Shown piece after piece: positions 58,534 through 63,266 of a DNA stretch of 63,266 nucleotides (its first letter is position 1; each line of letters starts with the position of its first letter). Origin of the DNA: an uncultured Pseudoflavonifractor sp. (GTDB lineage Bacteria; Bacillota; Clostridia; Oscillospirales; Oscillospiraceae); assembly GCA_947383685.1 (NCBI GenBank), contig CANDEE010000002.1, forward strand, positions 1-63,266, read 5' to 3'. The notes below the pieces were generated by a model. The model was not told the DNA's origin and made no database searches. It worked only from the letters and a program-made list of their open reading frames with translations. The translations under genes were made by a program, and so were the position numbers.

Positions 58534-59473
58534 TGGATTCTCTCCTTTCGGCGTCCATCATCCGATGGGCCAAGATTGCCACACCCATGGCGTTGTCGGC
58601 AGAATACCGGGGCTGGGCAAATGCTCCCCCGCAAAATTCTGTTAAAATATACCGCAACCTGCGGTTGGAGGCTACCCCTCCCGAACACAGCAGGGGCAGC
58701 CCAGGAAAGCGGTTCTGGGCCTCCATGGTAGCCCGCCGGACCGTATCGGAAACCGTGTTCAGTACAAACCGGGCCACGTCGGCAGGGGCCGCGCCCTTCT
58801 CTATCAGGGCATTCACCTGGTTTTCCACTCCGGAGAAAGAGAAGGCCATATCCTGTACCTTCACCCGAAACCGTTCCTCTGACTGTGACTGCCCCGAAAG
58901 CTCGTCCAGAGCCTTCCCCGCGGGAAAGCCGAGGCCCAGCAGGACCCCGGTGCGGTCAATAAGCTGTCCCGCCGAAATATCCGTGGTGCCGCCGATGGCC
59001 TTTGCCCTCACGTTGGCCCCGTCAGGCTCCACGTATAAAAGCTCCGTTGTACCTCCCGATAAATGCCAGGCCAGAAAAGGTCCGTCCAGCAGCTCCATCT
59101 GTCCCGCCGACCAGGCCGCGGCAACCAGGTGCCCCTGCTGGTGGGAAACCTCGAAAAAGGGTACGTTCAAAAGAGCGGCAACGCTTCGTCCCAGGCTCTC
59201 CCCTGCCCGAAAGCAGGGCATATAGGAGCCGTCCACCGCCCTGGGCCGGGTGGATGCCGCTACGGCGGCTATGTTGTCCAGCAATCCCAACCCACGCAGC
59301 TCCGCCATACGCTCCGGCAGAGCCTTTACGTGCTGGAAAAGGGCGTCCGACTGGCGAAGGCCCTTTTCTCCCGGCCGAACCTCCAGCAGCTTTCCCGTGT
59401 TGACTCCTTCCTCCCCATCAAAAACAGCGGCGGAGGTGGTATAGTTGCTGGTATCCAACCCTAATGTAGTCAC
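58526..59473 (-). CDS. TsaD-like protein (tRNA t6A synthesis family)
   Basis: 315 residues. N-terminal GLDTSNYTTSAAVFD, HQQGHLVAAAWSAG (metal-binding HxxGH) and HLSGGTTELLYVE are features of the Kae1/TsaD superfamily. Clostridia often encode this shorter form as a second copy beside classical TsaD, so it may be a paralogue with a different role. Whether another tsaD is present elsewhere is unknown. Confidence 0.8.
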   Translation of the reverse strand: MTTLGLDTSNYTTSAAVFDGEEGVNTGKLLEVRPGEKGLRQSDALFQHVKALPERMAELRGLGLLDNIAAVAASTRPRAVDGSYMPCFRAGESLGRSVAALLNVPFFEVSHQQGHLVAAAWSAGQMELLDGPFLAWHLSGGTTELLYVEPDGANVRAKAIGGTTDISAGQLIDRTGVLLGLGFPAGKALDELSGQSQSEERFRVKVQDMAFSFSGVENQVNALIEKGAAPADVARFVLNTVSDTVRRATMEAQNRFPGLPLLCSGGVASNRRLRYILTEFCGGAFAQPRYSADNAMGVAILAHRMMDAERRESNE

Positions 59474-59973
59474 TCCTCCCCCTCCGGGGCGTCGAATACA
59501 TCCGCCGGAGGCGGAGCCACAGGCTCAGGCAAAGGTTCAGAGCGGACAAAAGAGCCCAGAATGCCGTTGACAAAGGCCGCCAGCTCCAGCTCCTCGTAAT
59601 GCTTGGTCAGCTCCACCGCCTCGTTGATGGCGGCGGCGTTGGGCACGTCCTGCATATAGAGAATCTCGTACATACACACCCGGAGAATGGCCACCACGAT
59701 CCGGGGCAGCCGGGAAAAATTCCAGCCGATGGCGTATTTGCCGATGTACCCGTCCAGCTCCGGACCATGAAGCTCCACCCCCTTCACCAGGGCGGTAATA
59801 TACTGCCGCTGTTCCACATTGGGGAACTCGGCGTAGAGGGGCTCCTCCCTGCCGATGTCCTCAAACATGGCCCGGGTCAGGGCCTGCGAGAGCAGCTCAT
59901 CGGCAGTCTCATCCGAAAAGCCCAGTTCAAATACCAGGTGTACGGCTAATTCTCTGGCGTTGCTTCTTGTCAT
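59470..59973 (-). CDS. nusB: Transcription antitermination factor NusB
   Basis: 167 residues starting MTRSNARELAVHLVFELGFS (ATG 59973). The helical domain ends with YEILYMQDVPNAAAINEAVE and the usual KHYEELELAAFVNGILGS. It binds boxA RNA with NusE for rRNA antitermination. The C-terminal tail is acidic and Pro-rich. The start codon of the TsaD-like gene overlaps its stop. Confidence 0.93.
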   Translation of the reverse strand: MTRSNARELAVHLVFELGFSDETADELLSQALTRAMFEDIGREEPLYAEFPNVEQRQYITALVKGVELHGPELDGYIGKYAIGWNFSRLPRIVVAILRVCMYEILYMQDVPNAAAINEAVELTKHYEELELAAFVNGILGSFVRSEPLPEPVAPPPADVFDAPEGEE

Positions 59974-60028
59974 GGGGTTCCCTCCCAAGGGTCTGTCTGC
60001 CCATTTTTCCCATTTTAGGGTATTCAAC

Positions 60029-60057
60029 ATTATACACCGTTTTTGTATAAAAGGAAA
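60029..60057 (-). promoter_or_regulatory. Possible promoter of the nusB operon
   Basis: TATAAT on the minus strand at 60034-60029, with TTTCCT 17 bases upstream (60057-60052). The -10 is perfect but the -35 is poor. It lies about 60 bases before the nusB start and after a strong terminator, so a new transcript is expected here. Confidence 0.45.
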
Positions 60058-60077
60058 CCCCTAAATCCAGGGTAACA

Positions 60078-60120
60078 GAGAAAAAAATAAGGTCCGGAGA
60101 GTTTCCCCTCTCCGGACCTT
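60078..60120 (-). terminator. Terminator after asp23
   Basis: Perfect 13-bp inverted repeat (60089-60101 / 60108-60120) followed on the minus strand by TTATTTTTTT. It ends the spoIIIA-asp23 transcript. Confidence 0.88.
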
Positions 60121-60135
60121 ATGCGCCGTTTTTCC

Positions 60136-60522
60136 TTACTTGTTCTTCTTCTGAGCCGGGAAAGACACGCCCGCCACATGGACGTTCACTGCCGTAACGG
60201 TGAAACCGCTGGCGTTTGCGATAGCGTCGCCCACGGCAGTCTGGACCGCCTTGGCAGACTCCTGCACCGAGGAGCCATACTTCACCAGCAGGGAGATGTC
60301 CACCGTAACGGCGCTCTCCGCCACCGTGACCCGGACGCCCTTGCTCAGATTCTTCCGTCCCGCCAAAAGCTCGGCAATATCGCTGCCCAGATTGGCGGCA
60401 AGGCCGCCGATTCCCTCAACCTCCAGCGCGGCAACCGCGGCGGTCACCGCCAACACGTCCTCTGAAATATGGATGGTCCCCAGCTCGTCAGGACAGGAGA
60501 TGTACTCTTTTCCTTCTGCCAT
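60136..60522 (-). CDS. Asp23/Gls24-family envelope stress protein
   Basis: 128 residues starting MAEGKEYISCPDELGTIHIS; a start at 60555 would add 11 residues. Typical Asp23 blocks (EVEGIGGLAANLGSDIAELL, VRVTVAESAVTVDISLLVKY, VTAVNVHVAGVSF). Such proteins associate with the membrane in Firmicutes. In Clostridia the gene follows spoIIIAH and precedes nusB. Confidence 0.9.
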   Translation of the reverse strand: MAEGKEYISCPDELGTIHISEDVLAVTAAVAALEVEGIGGLAANLGSDIAELLAGRKNLSKGVRVTVAESAVTVDISLLVKYGSSVQESAKAVQTAVGDAIANASGFTVTAVNVHVAGVSFPAQKKNK

Positions 60523-60628
60523 CTCATTCACGCTTCCTTTCCTGTGGTCGCTCATGGTTGGTTACTCCCATTGTACCACAGAAAAGGAAAATTACAATCA
60601 AAATTTTTCGTTTGGTTCAAGTTTTTCC

Positions 60629-61201
60629 TCAGCCCTCCGCGCCGATAATGGTAATCTGGCTGGCTGGCACCCCTGTTTCATTCATTACGATCTCGGTAAT
60701 CCGGGCTACATCCGCATCCTGGAAGCCATCCTCCAGCGCGGAGACCACCACCGACACTCCCCCTTCGCTGATAAAGGCCACACAGTCGGCGTAGCCCTTG
60801 GCGACCACCAAATTTTCAATTTGAGCCTCAGACACAGTGGAGGCTGCCAACGTCTCAATGGCGGCCCCCGCATCGGCCTTGGCGGCCTCCTCAGAGGCGT
60901 CACTGTTCAGGGTCTCCTGAAGCATCCCCAGGGCGCTGTCCCGGGCCTGCTGGCGGTTAAGCCTGGCTGATGAGAAGTAGCCTGTGGAAGTCCCGGCTGC
61001 CTCGCCGTCCTCCGCAGGGGCGGGAGTCGCCGCCAACAGCGGGTCGTTGGTCTTGCCCCCTACCAGGGCAGCCTGGCCCAGTGTCTTGCCCGCGTCCACA
61101 TTTACCTCGTCCTGCTGGTAGGACCAGTTGAGGTAGACCGCCACACAGACAAAAAGGACGATGGCGGCTACCACCGCATTGCGTTTCCATAGTTTCATCA
61201 C
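60629..61201 (-). CDS. spoIIIAH: Stage III sporulation protein AH
   Basis: 190 residues. Short cytoplasmic start, one membrane segment (NAVVAAIVLFVCVAVYLNWS), then a linker and a YscJ/FliF-like domain (AQIENLVVAKGYADCVAFIS). It forms, with SpoIIQ, the channel between mother cell and forespore. Placement after spoIIIAG fits. Confidence 0.93.
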   Translation of the reverse strand: MMKLWKRNAVVAAIVLFVCVAVYLNWSYQQDEVNVDAGKTLGQAALVGGKTNDPLLAATPAPAEDGEAAGTSTGYFSSARLNRQQARDSALGMLQETLNSDASEEAAKADAGAAIETLAASTVSEAQIENLVVAKGYADCVAFISEGGVSVVVSALEDGFQDADVARITEIVMNETGVPASQITIIGAEG

Positions 61202-61208
61202 TTTTTCC

Positions 61209-61718
61209 TCACTTTCCCTTACAAATCGAAATTTTATCCGCTCTCAGCCCTGTCAGGGCAGAGACCGCTTCATAGAGCGCCAGCTTCACCTGGGGGTCGT
61301 CTCCTCCGGAGCACACCACCAAAGCCCCCTGATATACCGGCCCCAGCTCCTGGAGTACCGCCGGCTCCTGATACCCGGCCCCCTTGGTCAAAAGGATGGT
61401 GGAGGTTTCCCGGCTGGCGCGGCCCTCCTCCTCGGCAGTGCTGCCGTCCTGGGCCAACACCTGCCGGGGGCCACCTTGAAGGGTGAGCACCACCGACACA
61501 TCCCCCGCTCCCTCCACCTGTGAGAGAGCCTTTTCCAGCTTTCGTTCCATCCGGTCGATCTGAAAGAGGTCCCCGCCGGCTGTCCCCGCCGGGACGGCTT
61601 CCTCTGCCTCCCCGGTGGGCCAAACCAGCAGGACCGCCCCCACCAGGGCCACCAGTAATACGTATTTGAACCTCCCGGCTGCCGCCGCTGCCTTTTTAAA
61701 CCACTCGCTGCCCTTCAT
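61209..61718 (-). CDS. spoIIIAG: Stage III sporulation protein AG
   Basis: 169 residues starting MKGSEWFKKAAAAAGRFKYV (ATG 61718 with GGGAGGAGG upstream). Single membrane segment, then a ring-building domain (RKLEKALSQVEGAGDVSVVL, GALVVCSGGDDPQVKLALYE). Forms the secretin-like ring of the feeding-tube complex. Its start overlaps the AF stop by 4 bases. Confidence 0.92.
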   Translation of the reverse strand: MKGSEWFKKAAAAAGRFKYVLLVALVGAVLLVWPTGEAEEAVPAGTAGGDLFQIDRMERKLEKALSQVEGAGDVSVVLTLQGGPRQVLAQDGSTAEEEGRASRETSTILLTKGAGYQEPAVLQELGPVYQGALVVCSGGDDPQVKLALYEAVSALTGLRADKISICKGK

Positions 61719-62188
61719 GTTCCCTCCTCCCGGAAGCTCTGCCGTTGGGCGGGGATGCCGAGTTCCTCCTCCACCGCCTGGGAGAGCGCCTTTTTCTGCT
61801 GAGCCGTCCACGTCCCGGAAACCGCTGCCTCCCAGGGGACGGGCCAACCTGAACCGTCCAGGGCCACCCCCACCTCCGCCGTGCAGGAGAAGCCCAGGGA
61901 CTGGCCTTTGTCCACAATATATGCGCCCGCCTTTTGCGCTATGAGGGTTTTCATCACATCCTCCCCACTTTGAGTTGCTTCCTCCGCCAGCTCCGGCTCC
62001 ACCCGAAGGGAAAGGCCGCCCAAAGTTGCACCCTTCCATCCCATCAGGGGACGAACCGCCGCCAGCAGGAGGACCAGTCCGCCCACCAGTCGCCCGATCT
62101 TCTTTACCGTACCTTCCGGGGTAAGAGCCTGGGCCAAGGCCACCGCCAAGGCTGCGGCAGTGACCCCTAAAAGCCATTCCTTCAGCAT
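61715..62188 (-). CDS. spoIIIAF: Stage III sporulation protein AF
   Basis: 157 residues starting MLKEWLLGVTAAALAVALAQ (ATG 62188; ATG 62194 overlaps the AE stop and is an alternative). Two membrane segments, then a small soluble domain with AGAYIVDKGQSLGFSCTAEV. Part of the SpoIIIA export complex. Confidence 0.9.
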   Translation of the reverse strand: MLKEWLLGVTAAALAVALAQALTPEGTVKKIGRLVGGLVLLLAAVRPLMGWKGATLGGLSLRVEPELAEEATQSGEDVMKTLIAQKAGAYIVDKGQSLGFSCTAEVGVALDGSGWPVPWEAAVSGTWTAQQKKALSQAVEEELGIPAQRQSFREEGT

Positions 62189-62190
62189 CG

Positions 62191-63266
62191 TCATCCCCCT
62201 GCTGCCCTGATGGATGTAATCAGCGCCACATACAATATCATTCCTCCGCCCCCCACCATTCCCAAAATAAGAGCAAAGGCAGAGCCGATGCCGTCGATAA
62301 GCCCCGCCACAGGACCCGGCAGGACCGTGGCGGTGAGGGCGGCGGCGCATTTGTAAACCAGGTAATGGACCCCCAGCCTCAGGAAGGGAGAAAGACAGAT
62401 GGCCAGCACCGCCAGCAGCCCTACTACCCCTACCGTGCCCTTCAAAAGCCCCGCCCCCGCCACCACCGCTTCGGCAGCGTCGGAAAGGATACCGCCCACC
62501 ACGGGGATCATCCCCGAAATGGCGGTTTTGGCGGCCTTTTGCGCCATTACGTCCGCGTTGCCCGCCACCGCTCCGGTTATGGTAAGGTAGAGGACAAACC
62601 CGGTGACCAATAGAGAAAGAAAACCGGTAGCCACCCATTTGAGAAGGGCGCCCAGCCGCTTCAGCCCATCGTTTCCCAGGGCCGCCCCGGCAGCCAGGGC
62701 CCCCACATAGGCGTACACCAGGGGCAGGATGAACCGGTCCGCCACTGTCAGCAGCAGCCCCAGAAAAAGCAGGGCCGCCCCCTGCCTTGCCACCGCTGCG
62801 GCAGGCATCCCGGCGGCGGCGCAGGCCGCCGTCACCGTAGGCAGCAGAAGCTTGGAGAAGGCGTCCATCTCCTCCAGCGCCCGGCTCCCCAGTCCCAGGA
62901 GGGCATGGACGTCTGCGGCGGCAATGGCAGTGACTGCCGCCGTCCCCGCAAGGCGCACCGGGTCCAGGCTTCCGCCTCCCAAGTCCTCCCGGACCGTATC
63001 CGCAAGTCCGCAGACCATAGCTACCCCCAACAGGAGCATTCCGCTTTTCAAGGCCCGCCGGAGAACCCCCGTCAGCTCTCCCAGTCCTCCGTCCAGGATG
63101 GCGCCCGCCCCTTGTGCAAAGCTGTCTCCCGCCAGGTCCTCCACATTTAAGTATCCATCCAGATAGGCTCCCGCCGCCCCCATGAGCCTGTCCAGCCCCA
63201 CGGCGTCGGAAAGCTCATCCGCCCGGGCCACAGGAGAGAGAAGCACCACTGCCGCCGTCACAAAAG
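62191..63266 (-). CDS. spoIIIAE: Stage III sporulation protein AE (start beyond window)
   Basis: At least 357 residues are visible; the gene runs off the window on its 5' side. Several membrane segments and the blocks VAMVCGLADTVREDLGG, AISGMIPVVGGILSDAAEAV and FLRLGVHYLVYKCAAALTAT are typical of the multi-pass SpoIIIAE protein. It belongs to the eight-gene spoIIIA operon used in the engulfed forespore. Confidence 0.93.
   Translation of the reverse strand, partial: FVTAAVVLLSPVARADELSDAVGLDRLMGAAGAYLDGYLNVEDLAGDSFAQGAGAILDGGLGELTGVLRRALKSGMLLLGVAMVCGLADTVREDLGGGSLDPVRLAGTAAVTAIAAADVHALLGLGSRALEEMDAFSKLLLPTVTAACAAAGMPAAAVARQGAALLFLGLLLTVADRFILPLVYAYVGALAAGAALGNDGLKRLGALLKWVATGFLSLLVTGFVLYLTITGAVAGNADVMAQKAAKTAISGMIPVVGGILSDAAEAVVAGAGLLKGTVGVVGLLAVLAICLSPFLRLGVHYLVYKCAAALTATVLPGPVAGLIDGIGSAFALILGMVGGGGMILYVALITSIRAAGG

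Noticed and set aside
61209..62177. A long Gly-rich reading upstream of spoIIIAG
   Set aside because: The upstream part is an out-of-frame shadow of spoIIIAF; the true gene starts at ATG 61718 with a strong ribosome site.
1..63266. CRISPR arrays or cas genes
   Set aside because: No regularly spaced direct repeats with unique spacers were seen. The repeats found are short palindromes, iterons or tandem decamers.

Overview
The window looks like the chromosome of a moderately GC-rich, spore-forming member of the Clostridia, most like the Oscillospiraceae (Flavonifractor or Lawsonibacter relatives). The evidence is a spoIIIAE-AF-AG-AH cluster, a clostridial gene order (asp23, nusB, xseA, xseB, ispA, dxs, tlyA, nadK, argR, recN) and clostridial-type mobile elements. 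The genus is inferred from gene order and protein style, not from a database search.

Layout. Positions 1-236 hold the 5' part of a tRNA-Pro(GGG) on the minus strand and the start region of a host gene. That host gene, a 285-residue Cys-rich protein of unknown function, is cut into three pieces (237-343, 29204-29566, 39407-39796) by two unrelated mobile elements. Each element carries its own large serine recombinase beside its right end. Element 1 (342-29203, 28.86 kb) is an HK97-type tailed prophage. Its late genes (terminase to holin) and replication genes run on the minus strand. Several XRE regulators, an exonuclease-BRCT gene pair and the integrase lie at the right end. Element 2 (29567-39406, 9.84 kb) looks like an integrative mobilizable element. 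It encodes a CRESS-type Rep (HUH nuclease plus SF3 helicase) with a matching stem-loop origin, an FtsK/TcpA-like DNA pump, a serine recombinase and two secreted surface proteins. Joining the flanks at the att sites restores one uninterrupted reading frame, so the arrangement resembles developmentally excised elements such as skin in sigK, although the host gene here is different.

From 39870 to the end, host genes run on the minus strand: an oxidoreductase, cardiolipin synthase, DNA polymerase III alpha, the whiA-yvcK-rapZ-murB group, recN-argR-nadK-tlyA-dxs, isoprenoid and exonuclease VII genes, a TsaD-like protein, nusB, asp23 and spoIIIA genes.

The most interesting signals are: the doubly interrupted gene; the bacterial CRESS-Rep element whose origin loop carries AAGTATTAC; a 19-bp hyphenated palindrome present five times, only between prophage genes; a short promoter-to-terminator RNA opposite the leader of the phage replication initiator; initiator-gene iterons; a natural TerS-TerL fusion; and an HUH Rep-like gene inside the tailed prophage.
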